From Bryobacteraceae bacterium (GTDB taxonomy: Bacteria > Acidobacteriota > Terriglobia > Bryobacterales > Bryobacteraceae), in the NCBI GenBank assembly GCA_030036985.1, contig JASHSD010000109.1, positions 1-28,287 on the forward strand: a stretch of 28,287 nt of DNA, written 5' to 3'. Of the stretch, positions 1 through 7,320 are shown in pieces; positions within the stretch are counted from its first letter, which is position 1; each line of letters opens with the position of its first letter. Below the pieces are notes generated by a model. The model did no database searches. It was not told where the DNA came from and saw only the letters and a program-made list of their open reading frames with translations. The position numbers and the translations under genes were made by a program.

Positions 1-26
1 AATCAGTTAATCAAGGAGCCATGTAA

Positions 27-1028
27 ATGAACAAAGCCGATCAGGATTACGCGCAGCCGCTGGGTCTCGACGTCGGGACCAGCCGTATCGTAGCGGCGCG
101 CTTCATCGACAAAAAATATCAGTACGAATCGCAGCTCAACGCATTTATCACATTGCCGTATTCGGCTCTGGCGGAAAGTATGTTGCGGCGCGACAACGTT
201 TTCCACGAGGTCCGGCACGGGGAAATCGTGGTGGCCGGCGACGATGCCGCGAAATTCGCCGAGGTCTTCCATGTCGAGACGCGGCGGCCGATGGCGAACG
301 GCGTACTGAATCCGCGCGAGCCGCACAGTCTGCCGGTAGTGCGGAGCATCGTCGCCAAACTGATCGGAACGGGCGCAAGCGCGAAGCAGAAGGTTTTCTT
401 CAGCGTGCCGGCGCCGGTGGAAGGCAGCGACAACTCGATCGCTTACCATCAGGCCGCCGTCGGACAAATTCTGACGGATCTGGGTTACGTCGCCACGCCC
501 ATTACCGAAGGATTGGCCGTGGTCTTCGGCGAACTTGCCGAGACCAATTTCAGCGGCATCGGCATCTCCTGCGGTAGTGGTTTGTGCAACGTCTGCCTGG
601 CGGTGCTTTCTGTTCCCGTGATCTCCTTCAGTGTGTCCAAGGCCGGCGATTTCATCGACAACCAGGCCGCGCTCGTGACGGGCGATCTGGCCATCCGCAT
701 GCGGCTCGAGAAGGAAAAATCGTTCCACCTGAACGGGTTTACCGGCGACAGGGTGCACGATGCGCTGAATGTTTACTACCAGGAAGTGCTGGTGAACCTT
801 GTGCAGACGCTGCGCAGGCAAATTTCATCGGCCGAACGCCGCCCCAGTTTCGACCAGGCGATTCCGCTGGTATTGAGCGGAGGAACAGCCGTACCGCAGG
901 GTTTCCTCGATCAATTCACGAAGGTCCTCCGGAGTCATGAATTGCCGGTCAGGTTGTCGGAGGTGCGCCTCTCTCCCGACCCGCTCAACTCCACGGCCCG
1001 CGGCGCACTGATGGCCGCGCTCTGCTAA
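27..1028 (+). CDS. Actin-fold (MreB/FtsA/ParM-like) ATPase
   Basis: A 333-residue protein with the motifs of the actin/Hsp70 ATPase fold. Phosphate-1 loop is GLDVGTS (residues 13-19), a conserved Glu sits in the connecting segment at 161 (TEGLAVVFG), phosphate-2 is GISCGSG (179-185), and an adenosine-type motif LSGGTA lies at 283-288. The start is fixed by AAGGAG at 13-18, eight bases before the ATG; an ATG at 21 is followed immediately by a stop. Such proteins polymerise or act as cytoskeletal or plasmid-segregation ATPases, but the sequence does not say which. There is no obvious transmembrane helix or FtsA-like C-terminal amphipathic helix. It converges with the dioxygenase genes and has no operon partner in the window. 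The fold is seen with fair certainty; the cellular role is unknown. Confidence 0.8.
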   Translation: MNKADQDYAQPLGLDVGTSRIVAARFIDKKYQYESQLNAFITLPYSALAESMLRRDNVFHEVRHGEIVVAGDDAAKFAEVFHVETRRPMANGVLNPREPHSLPVVRSIVAKLIGTGASAKQKVFFSVPAPVEGSDNSIAYHQAAVGQILTDLGYVATPITEGLAVVFGELAETNFSGIGISCGSGLCNVCLAVLSVPVISFSVSKAGDFIDNQAALVTGDLAIRMRLEKEKSFHLNGFTGDRVHDALNVYYQEVLVNLVQTLRRQISSAERRPSFDQAIPLVLSGGTAVPQGFLDQFTKVLRSHELPVRLSEVRLSPDPLNSTARGALMAALC

Positions 1029-1034
1029 GTTCAC

Positions 1035-1100
1035 ATTGGACACGCGACTTCAGTCGCGTCTCGGCAACGCTCTTACTGGGCCGCGAGCCGCGCGTCCAAT
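1035..1100. repeat. Composite palindrome between convergent genes
   Basis: An inner perfect inverted repeat, ACGCGACT-tc-AGTCGCGT (1042-1059), is enclosed by outer arms ATTGGAC (1035-1041) and GTCCAAT (1094-1100). The whole 66-bp unit could fold as a branched hairpin. It lies between the ends of two convergent genes, where a bidirectional terminator would be expected, but there is no T-run. It could equally be a REP/MITE-like dispersed repeat. Confidence 0.55.
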
Positions 1101-1131
1101 TTTACTGAGCCGCGCGCGTAAGCAAGCGGTT

Positions 1132-2133
1132 TCAGAATTCGACCGGGTGAGGTTTCAGTTCCCCTCTGCTGTACATCCGCGGAAGCGCGGCGTCGTTGTT
1201 CTCCCACACGATGAGCATCGAGCGCTTGGGCGAATAACCCTTATGGCGAATATCGGCGGGCATGGCGGCCACATCGCCCGCCTTCATGGTGACCTTCGCG
1301 CGCGGCGCGCCGGTGTTCTTGTCGTCCACATCCCAGATGATCTCGTCGGTGGCCTGAATAAACCACTCCACGCGATCGTTGCCGTGCATGATCGGAAGCG
1401 CATGCTCCTCGGTGGTGGCGCAGAACTGGCTGTCATGCACGCAGGAAACCACCGAAGGATTCCACGTCACGTCCGACCGCGAAACATACGCGAACATGTT
1501 GAACGCATGCACCTGGCCTTCAAAACCGGGCGCCGCGTGAATCTCCGGCAGATCCTGCGGCACATCCGTGAACTGGCGGTTGACCGGGTAGCCGTCGATA
1601 TCGGTGCGGTACCCGAGATCGCCGGGCAGCCCAACCATCCTGGTCGCCACCATCCGCTGCCGCTTGAGCGCTTTTGTGTTGCTGCCGTGTTTGCGCCCAT
1701 AGGCAAGGCCCGTTTCATCCGGCGCGGCGTAGGGATCGAAGCCCTCGTTGGTCCAATCGTCCAGCATGGCCTCGAAGACCTTCCTAAGGTCGGGCGAATC
1801 GAAGTTTTCGACGAAATCGCGATGCGCCTTGCGGAAGGCGTCGTTGAACATGCCGATGAACATCTCGACCGTGCCGTAGTGGTTCAATGTGCCGAAGACG
1901 TGATCGAAATTCACCGTGCCATAGAAAAAGCCCCAGCCGACATCGCGCATCAGCGCGCGCAGGAAGGCGTCGACCGGCATGATGTGCTGATTGCCGGGAT
2001 AGTGGATGTGGGCGAAATACTGGTCGCGTTCGAAACGAAAACTGCCGATCGCGAACGTCTGATAGCCAAGCGGATTGGCAACGGGATTGGCGATGATCGC
2101 CGCCTTCGATGGGGACATTGTTTGCGTGGCCAT
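1132..2133 (-). CDS. hapD: Hydroquinone 1,2-dioxygenase, large (catalytic) subunit
   Basis: A 333-residue protein resembling the HapD/PnpD subunit of two-component hydroquinone dioxygenase, the non-haem Fe(II) enzyme that opens the hydroquinone ring to 4-hydroxymuconic semialdehyde. The decisive evidence is the metal site. Known PnpD ligands form H-x-N-x3-E with a second His 47 residues after the first; here H250, N252, E256 and H297 reproduce that spacing exactly in a cupin-like C-terminal half. The ATG at 2133 is chosen because GGGAGA precedes it; the longer open frame to 2319 overlaps the upstream gene. The small subunit ends 32 bp upstream, so the two are co-transcribed. No monooxygenase or downstream pathway gene is in view, so the physiological substrate could be a substituted hydroquinone. 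Confidence 0.82.
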   Translation of the reverse strand: MATQTMSPSKAAIIANPVANPLGYQTFAIGSFRFERDQYFAHIHYPGNQHIMPVDAFLRALMRDVGWGFFYGTVNFDHVFGTLNHYGTVEMFIGMFNDAFRKAHRDFVENFDSPDLRKVFEAMLDDWTNEGFDPYAAPDETGLAYGRKHGSNTKALKRQRMVATRMVGLPGDLGYRTDIDGYPVNRQFTDVPQDLPEIHAAPGFEGQVHAFNMFAYVSRSDVTWNPSVVSCVHDSQFCATTEEHALPIMHGNDRVEWFIQATDEIIWDVDDKNTGAPRAKVTMKAGDVAAMPADIRHKGYSPKRSMLIVWENNDAALPRMYSRGELKPHPVEF

Positions 2134-2165
2134 GCGGTTTCTCCCTGTGAATGCCGGCCCAACTT

Positions 2166-2666
2166 CTAGCCTTGGGTCTGGCAGATTTCGTTCCAGCGCT
2201 GGATCGTGAAATCGCCGAGGATGGTCTGCTGCAGCATCACGCCGGGTTTGGCGCTGCGGAACTGATAAGCCGCCCCTTTCGGCAGCAGGGTCATGTGGCC
2301 GCGGCGGGCCTTCACCCATCCCATCTTTGTTCCTTTGGGTTCGGCGTCGAGCTGCACCGAGCCTTCCTTGCCTTCGGGCACGAGCGGCTCGTCAGGCTGC
2401 AGCAAGTGAACCTCGATTTCGCCATCCATCACCAGTACGGCTTCGTCATGCGCGTTGGAATACCACGGCGAATCGCCCTCCGCGCGGATGGCTTCGATAA
2501 CGTACTTCAGATTCTTGCCCACTGCGACTTTTTCATACGGTTTCGATTTGGACGCCACTTCGAAGCAATTGGAAAAGCAGTAGTGCTTGGGATCGGCGTC
2601 GATGACCTGGACGCCGCCCTTTTCATAATGATCGAGCGAGCCGAAAACCGTGTGATAACCGCCCAT
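2166..2666 (-). CDS. hapC: Hydroquinone 1,2-dioxygenase, small subunit
   Basis: A 166-residue cupin-like protein directly upstream of the large subunit. Its size matches the roughly 18-19 kDa small subunit of HapCD/PnpCD-type enzymes. The middle (about residues 70-100) has the beta-strand pattern of a cupin around EAVLVMDGEIEVHL, and a second strand set near HMTLLPKGAAYQF. The ATG at 2666 is preferred over an ATG nine codons upstream because an ideal AGGAGG lies six bases before it. Alone the sequence would only say 'cupin'; the assignment rests on size and on the neighbouring catalytic subunit, whose ligands are exact. Confidence 0.75.
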   Translation of the reverse strand: MGGYHTVFGSLDHYEKGGVQVIDADPKHYCFSNCFEVASKSKPYEKVAVGKNLKYVIEAIRAEGDSPWYSNAHDEAVLVMDGEIEVHLLQPDEPLVPEGKEGSVQLDAEPKGTKMGWVKARRGHMTLLPKGAAYQFRSAKPGVMLQQTILGDFTIQRWNEICQTQG

Positions 2667-2827
2667 TTCGCGCCTCCTGATGTTCGTGGACAATGCAAGG
2701 TTATGCGAAAACCGGGTCGGTGGCTTGCAGAAATCCGGCAGGATTGAACAGAATCATGCGGAGGACAAATATTGCTTCGACCGTTGCACCATCGTGTCCG
2801 AACGTCGAATCAGTGAAACTGTTGAAC

Positions 2828-2887
2828 TGGTGCCCAGGGCGGGACTTGAACCCGCACCCTCCTTGCGGAAGAACGGATTTTAAGTCC
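2828..2887 (-). tRNA. 3'-half fragment of tRNA-Leu(TAA); probable attachment site
   Basis: On the minus strand the sequence reads as the 3' part of a tRNA-Leu: encoded CCA (2828-2830), discriminator A, acceptor strand CCTGGGC (2832-2838), a perfect T-arm (2839-2855), a class-II variable arm, and anticodon loop CTTAAAA with anticodon TAA (2880-2882). Pairing of the anticodon stem fails after three pairs and no D-arm or 5' acceptor strand follows. The gene is therefore not functional. A 3' tRNA fragment is what remains at the far end when an integrase recombines into a tRNA gene; its polarity puts the inserted element to the right (above 2887). Confidence 0.8.
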
Positions 2888-3090
2888 AAACCATTCATTT
2901 TACATCAGTTATTGGCAGTCTGCCGGAGTTACCCAGAGTTATGCAGACATTGGACTTGCAGCGTCCGGTGCCCTAGCTGAGTTTTGATCAGATCCGACGA
3001 TTTCGGCGGAGTTCGCACACTACCCGCACACAGCCCGGCACGGCCGTATTTGCCGCATCTGGTCTAACCCCGGGCCGTCGCGAAGTTCGT

Positions 3091-3369
3091 TTGATGAGAT
3101 TGTTCAACGCGGGTTATAAATCTGGTATGTCCTCTCCCGGCGCCAGTTCATTTTCGTCTGAAGGCAGCACTCGTCTACGGCTTCTTAACGTAAAAGAGGT
3201 AGCCAAGAGACTCGACCTATCGCTCCCGAGGGTTTACGAACTGGCCCGCGGTGGCATCCTTCCAGTTGTACGGCTCGGGAGACAGATTCGCGTGGACGAA
3301 GGCCGCCTGATCGCGTGGATCAATGACGGCGGAAGGGCGTTGCCGGGCGGCTGGAGGCGCGACCCCTGA
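3091..3369 (+). CDS. Excisionase-family HTH DNA-binding protein
   Basis: A 92-residue protein whose residues about 31-80 match the MerR-like/excisionase (HTH_17) pattern: LNVKEVAKRL, then SLPRVYELAR as the recognition helix, then a wing containing GILPVVRLGRQIRV and DEGRLIAWI. Such proteins bend DNA at attachment sites and steer integrase toward excision, or act as small regulators. The N-terminal 30 residues look unstructured, and an ATG at 3127 (residue 13) is an alternative start; neither start has a strong ribosome-binding site. Its position about 200 bp inside the tRNA-Leu fragment supports a recombination role, but no integrase gene accompanies it. Confidence 0.72.
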   Translation: MMRLFNAGYKSGMSSPGASSFSSEGSTRLRLLNVKEVAKRLDLSLPRVYELARGGILPVVRLGRQIRVDEGRLIAWINDGGRALPGGWRRDP

Positions 3370-3670
3370 TGTCTACCGGATACATCTCAAGGGGGTAAGG
3401 CGGCTACGGATTCAAAGACAGCGATGTGTCCCTGTCAGCCTTGGCCTCGGCAACAATGGTCCACGGTGGTCAATTGGGTCGCCACCGCCTCAATCAGTTT
3501 CGCGGCCGAGGATTCCGGGGATGAGTAAAAGTGGGTCCACCCAGAGAGCTGTGTTGGTCCAGTGATAGTTACAGCTATTTCGACTGCCGCTGCGGCGCGC
3601 GTGGCTGGCGGAGTTTGGCCATGATTACTAAGGTCACGGTTTCGGTTTCGTGGAATACCCGAACCGCTAA

Positions 3671-3933
3671 TTTCGCTCTGTGGTGGCCCGTGAATGCGTG
3701 CATGTGTGGACCGCGATCCATCTAGTACGCCAGACGCACGTTGCGGAGGAGGGCTTGGCTGATGTTGTCAGCCATAGTAAGTGAAGTCGCAGCGTGGACT
3801 GCACTACGCCGTTTTGGAGCAGCGGATGGAGAAGAATCCCGATCCTGTTTATGGGCCCGGCTTCCGCTCGATCCATGCGACCGTGGACTATCGGGGGTTA
3901 AGGCAGTACATCCGTTCGTTGCAGGCATCGTAA
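3671..3933 (+). pseudogene. Frameshifted remnant of an unknown protein
   Basis: Two short protein-like segments in different frames abut. The first (3671-3784) contains ARECVHVWTAIHLVRQ and stops at 3784. The second (3781-3933) contains LHYAVLEQRMEKNPDP and then SIHATVDYRGLRQYI. Their residue composition looks like real coding sequence and the join at about 3780 would need one frameshift. I do not recognise the family. The location beside the excisionase-like gene makes a decayed recombination gene conceivable, but no catalytic motif supports that. Confidence 0.3.
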
Positions 3934-4001
3934 AACGTTTCTGATTCAACTTTCTGCCGCTTTGTTCCGAAAACGGGACCCGGGTCGCATATGCGTGCAT
4001 G

Positions 4002-4024
4002 GCCGAAGCGTGTTTCGCTTCGGC
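4002..4024. repeat. Perfect 9-bp hairpin
   Basis: GCCGAAGCG (4002-4010), loop TGTTT, CGCTTCGGC (4016-4024). The stem is perfect and GC-rich but is followed by TTCCCC, not a T-run, so it is not a classical intrinsic terminator. It lies 40 bp before the relic reading frame at 4066. Confidence 0.6.
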
Positions 4025-4646
4025 TTCCCCGGTTCAGGCTCGCGAGTGCAAAGAAAGGAACTTTATGAGATCCACACTCGCAGTTGCCTCTCTTGTCGCG
4101 ATTGACATAAGCCGGTTTTCTACGACTACGTCCGAGCTTGTTGCCGGAAGTCTGTCGCTGGGGCGAGTTTTATTGGGAAACGCGCGACACTTTCCTCGTT
4201 GGCGTCGCGCTGCTGCCGTGCGCCGATGCATTGCTCGCGCCGGCAGCGTTGTACGCTACGAGCGCCTCGGTGAATTCCAGCGGGCCTCTGCAACGCCCGG
4301 CGTGACGTAGTGATAGCTGTGCTGCTTGGCTTTCTGCGTGACGAGGAAGAAGACGAAATATGTGTGGAGAGCATTAGCGGGCCGGTGCAGCTTCCTCGGA
4401 AATCGAGGAATGGCGAGTCAGTCGGCCAGCGTTTTCGGGCCTCCACGCCCTCGTGCCAGAACGAGGAAGATACGCGCCGGTTTTTACATTTTGCCCAAAG
4501 CCGCCGGTCAGACCTGCTCATTTCGGCCGAAAAATCTCTCCGATACGACGTATAGCCAATTGAGACGCTGAGTGGCCGATTAACCCGGCCCTCAAGCGTC
4601 ATCGCTGAAAATCCGCGCCTCAATGCGTGGATGGAAGGAGTTGGCT

Positions 4647-5447
4647 ATGCACATTTCGCCCACCTGGGTTCTGCGAACAGTTGGTCTCGCAGCGTCGCTG
4701 AACGCTCATTTCGCTTTCGCTGCTGACGACGGATTTCATTTCGGGCTGGAACTCCGCCCGGTGGAAATCCAGTCCTTCCCCGACTATCTGCCGCAAATTG
4801 GCAATATCTCCGTCTCGCTTCGCACGGTGCCGATCCATTCCGGTGATCCGGGCGCAGGCAATCCCGCCGTCGTTCCCGCGAACGCGGTCCAGCCAGGATC
4901 GTACGTGCCCTTCAGCTTCTCTGCGGCGCCAGAAATCGGATATCAACCTTGGACCTTCCGTGGAGGAGTGATTTTCTCTCCCGCCGCGCTGAGACCGCAG
5001 CCCGAGGAAGCATCCTCAGGCTCAACACAAGAGTTCAACTACATTCAGGGTGGCAACAGCCGCGGCTACGGCGCCGCACTGGTTTACTATGCGGGACTCG
5101 TCCGTCCGGCCCGCACGTCCGGCGTCTTCGGCGAGGCCGAAATTCGCTTGGACGCCGGCTTTTCAGTCATCCTCGGCTACCGGCGCTCGACTGAGAACGT
5201 CGAAATTCAGCAGGGCTGGGACCGTTATGACGCCCTCGAGACGTACAAGACGCTGCGGCTTTCTTCGGATGCGCTGCAACAGCCCTATGCTGGGATTCGC
5301 TGGATTGTGCGCTCCGGGCAGGTGTTCAACCCGAGCGTGTACTTCGTCGGAGGCCCGGCGCTGCTTGCTGACACGCCCAACCCCTTCGGCAACGGGAGCC
5401 ACAATTCAGTACGCGTCGAACCCGTATTTTATCGGGGTCGGCGTTAG
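4647..5447 (+). CDS. Exported outer-membrane beta-barrel-like protein, probably frameshifted near the C-terminus
   Basis: Read as is, 266 residues. The ATG at 4647 has AAGGAG six bases upstream and begins a signal peptide ending about AHFAFA-ADD (residue 25-26). The mature part is rich in alternating aromatic/polar strands separated by glycines, including YGAALVYYAGLV and FSVILGYRRS, as in small outer-membrane barrels. In this frame the end turns into basic GRR and stops. The +1 frame instead runs on to 5484 as ATIQYASNPYFIGVGVSLAWDW, a typical final barrel strand. One extra G in the GGG at 5394-5396 would explain this. It is either a real frameshift (pseudogene) or a sequencing error. No ligand or specific family is recognised. 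Confidence 0.6.
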   Translation: MHISPTWVLRTVGLAASLNAHFAFAADDGFHFGLELRPVEIQSFPDYLPQIGNISVSLRTVPIHSGDPGAGNPAVVPANAVQPGSYVPFSFSAAPEIGYQPWTFRGGVIFSPAALRPQPEEASSGSTQEFNYIQGGNSRGYGAALVYYAGLVRPARTSGVFGEAEIRLDAGFSVILGYRRSTENVEIQQGWDRYDALETYKTLRLSSDALQQPYAGIRWIVRSGQVFNPSVYFVGGPALLADTPNPFGNGSHNSVRVEPVFYRGRR

Positions 5448-5628
5448 TCTCGCGTGGGACTGGCACAGCGGTAGGAAGCAGTGAGGTATTCCCGATGCGA
5501 AACCTGAAAATGATCGGGCGACCCGCGACCGGACTCACCCGCACTGACTGCGCCCCAGGCCAGCGTGCACGCGACTTCTCGCAACAGCGGCGAGAGCGCT
5601 GCAAGAGAGTGTGCGCTCCGAAGCGACT

Positions 5629-5637
5629 TGTGATAAT
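5629..5637 (+). promoter_or_regulatory. Candidate extended -10 promoter for the conjugation/secretion operon
   Basis: TG-T-GATAAT at 5629-5637 matches an extended -10 element; no good -35 hexamer is seen 17 bp upstream. It lies 36 bp before the first gene of the operon (ATG at 5674), leaving a short leader. Motif-level evidence only. Confidence 0.3.
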
Positions 5638-5673
5638 CTTAACAATCCCGTTTGTTTTGAACGAGGTGTATCT

Positions 5674-6345
5674 ATGGCACTAATCATTCCATTGACGCAG
5701 TGCGCCTCTGGCTCTGAGCCCAACACGGACAATGAAGCCCTGAAGGAAAAGCGCCGCAAAATTAAGGAAGCGCTGCTGAACAACCAGCAGATCAAGGTGA
5801 CACCTCAGGGGAATTTGGCGACCAACCCCCAGGATACTGGAATCGTCGTGCCGGAAGGGAAGCTGGCTTCGTTTTACTGGTATGAAGCTGATCCTGACCT
5901 TTATCGCGCCGAGATGGAGGCGATGCGAAGGTACTTTCCCACGTTCCGGCTCGACAAGGAGTCCGACGGACGGTTGTCTTGGGTCGGTCCAGTGACGCCG
6001 GGACTGATAGGAAGGCATCCGAGAACCTATACACTCCAAGCTGTGTACGACCATTCGCATCCTTCGAATGATACCTACGGAGGTTCCGTGAAGGTATACT
6101 CGGTCGATCCCGACCTGGAGGAAGTGGCGGACGGCGAGAGAATACCGCATACGCTCCGGGACAGCGAAAACGAACTTTATATTTGCACGGCGCGAAAAGA
6201 GGATGTCAGGGCGGGAACAAGCGCTGGTAGTACGGTCACAACGGCCGCGGTTGCAATTAGCTGGGCAGTAAAGTGGCTATCCGTCTTCGAGCTTTGGTTG
6301 AATGACGAGGTTTCTGACGAAGAGTTTCAGGGGCATGCATTCTGA
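5674..6345 (+). CDS. E2 (ubiquitin-conjugating enzyme)-like protein
   Basis: A 223-residue protein; the ATG at 5674 has GAGGTG upstream. Residues about 64-210 follow the order of an E2 fold: an N-terminal helix (LYRAEMEAMRRYF), a strand meander (LSWVGPV, YTLQAVYDHSHP, YGGSVKVYSV), then IPH at 157-159, ELYIC ending at Cys171, and a C-terminal helix with Trp197 and Trp201 leading to ELWLND. This H...C...W layout parallels the E2 domains of bacterial conjugation systems such as type II CBASS and Bil, with Cys171 the candidate catalytic residue. The first 60 residues are charged and variable. The JAB and E1 genes follow at once, which strengthens the call. Cys171 sits in ELYIC rather than the usual LCL context, so activity needs testing. 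Confidence 0.65.
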   Translation: MALIIPLTQCASGSEPNTDNEALKEKRRKIKEALLNNQQIKVTPQGNLATNPQDTGIVVPEGKLASFYWYEADPDLYRAEMEAMRRYFPTFRLDKESDGRLSWVGPVTPGLIGRHPRTYTLQAVYDHSHPSNDTYGGSVKVYSVDPDLEEVADGERIPHTLRDSENELYICTARKEDVRAGTSAGSTVTTAAVAISWAVKWLSVFELWLNDEVSDEEFQGHAF

Positions 6346-6351
6346 GGGACT

Positions 6352-7305
6352 ATGTTCTCAAGCCCCGCCATTTATCTCAGCGATCGATCCTACACGGACA
6401 TCCTGAATGAGACCTCCCAGCACCTCGACACGGAAACCGGTGGCGTGCTGATCGGGGAATGTCGGCAAAACAAGTGGTTCGTCGTCGAGTCGATTGATCC
6501 GGGGCCGAAAGCGGTTCTCCAGCACTCTTATTTTGAGTACGACCAAGCCTACGTCAATCACCTTTCCAACAAGGTGCGACGACGTTACGCGGCGCCCCTC
6601 AGGCTGCTGGGGCTTTGGCACCGGCATCCAGGTAGCTTCGATCGGTTCTCGGGGACGGACGACGGAACGCACCGCCGATACATTCAGCAATGCAACGGAG
6701 TCATCATCTCGGGATTGGTGAACATCGACCCGACGTTTCGCTTCACTTTTTATTTTGTTGACGGCGAGCCACCTCACCACCAGAGGACCGACTACGCTGT
6801 CGGTGACCAGCATTTCCCGCCCGATCTTCTGCGGACCCTCGATGAGCGGACGCTTATTGGCAGGGTGAACGGATCTTCTGATCTGCCACATAGACCAGTC
6901 CAGGAACTGCAGATCATCGACAAGCGCCCGGCATCTTCCGCACTGATGGAACACATTGTGAATCCGATCAGGGATTTGTTTGGCGTTCAAACTCAAACAA
7001 CCGCTGTCGATGCGAGGGAGATGCCCCAAGCAGTCGTTGATGGCGTTGCGAACGTGGCTCTGGAAATGCTCGACGAGGAGCTCGCGTATCTCGACTCGCA
7101 GCGGGATTTTGAATACGAACTAGAGATGTCCCCACGCGGCGTGCTACTAACGATGCAGAAGCTTTCTGGCTTTAGGGGCGCTGGACAAGGCGTGAGATTC
7201 TTATTTACGGTCGAGGATCAGCAGCGCATCGTCAGGTACGGAACCCACTCATATGCGTTTCGCAAGGGAATTGTCGAAGAAGTCATTGGGCAGATGTTTT
7301 ACTGA
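6352..7305 (+). CDS. JAB/JAMM (Mov34/MPN) isopeptidase-like protein
   Basis: A 317-residue protein. Residues 1-150 form a JAMM metalloprotease domain: Glu28 in TETGGVLIGE, then the zinc motif H90-x-H92-P-G with Ser100 and Asp103 (LWHRHPGSFDRFSGTDD), so all zinc and catalytic residues are present. Such enzymes cleave ubiquitin-like proteins from targets or trim their C-termini. Residues about 190-317 form an additional, mostly charged domain that I do not recognise. The gene lies 6 bp after the E2-like gene with GAGGG just before the ATG, and 15 bp before the E1-like gene. Function as a deconjugase in this operon is inference from family and context. Confidence 0.88.
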   Translation: MFSSPAIYLSDRSYTDILNETSQHLDTETGGVLIGECRQNKWFVVESIDPGPKAVLQHSYFEYDQAYVNHLSNKVRRRYAAPLRLLGLWHRHPGSFDRFSGTDDGTHRRYIQQCNGVIISGLVNIDPTFRFTFYFVDGEPPHHQRTDYAVGDQHFPPDLLRTLDERTLIGRVNGSSDLPHRPVQELQIIDKRPASSALMEHIVNPIRDLFGVQTQTTAVDAREMPQAVVDGVANVALEMLDEELAYLDSQRDFEYELEMSPRGVLLTMQKLSGFRGAGQGVRFLFTVEDQQRIVRYGTHSYAFRKGIVEEVIGQMFY

Positions 7306-7320
7306 CGGTGAAGCACTCTT

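Larger units (their letters stand above)
3370..4646. other. Gene-poor, apparently decayed region
   Basis: About 1.3 kb with no intact recognisable gene on either strand. It holds a two-frame coding remnant (3671-3933), a perfect hairpin (4002-4024), and short open frames with no family signature. After an AAGGAAC-like site, an ATG at 4066 opens a signal-like start (MRSTLAVASLVAI), but the most protein-like continuation (GEFYWETRDTFLVGVALLP) lies in another frame, suggesting a second frameshifted relic. Decay fits the integration end of an element. Confidence 0.5.

Noticed and set aside
3..821. Long minus-strand open frame opposite the actin-like gene
   Set aside because: It mirrors the clearly coding plus strand with conserved ATPase motifs and has no family signature of its own.
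1036..2169. Plus-strand 377-codon frame across the dioxygenase large subunit
   Set aside because: It is rich in Arg/His/Val like a GC-rich antisense frame, whereas the opposite strand has exact metal ligands and a ribosome-binding site.
2151..2747. Plus-strand 198-codon frame over the dioxygenase small subunit
   Set aside because: Antisense shadow of a cupin gene that has an ideal AGGAGG start.
2828..2887. Functional tRNA-Leu gene
   Set aside because: Only the 3' half is present. The anticodon stem loses pairing and no D-arm or 5' acceptor strand follows.
4002..4024. Intrinsic terminator
   Set aside because: The hairpin is perfect but no T-run follows on either strand.
4126..4623. Minus-strand 165-codon frame in the decayed region
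   Set aside because: Composition is Arg/Ser-rich with no motif, no ribosome-binding site was found, and no part resembles a known domain.
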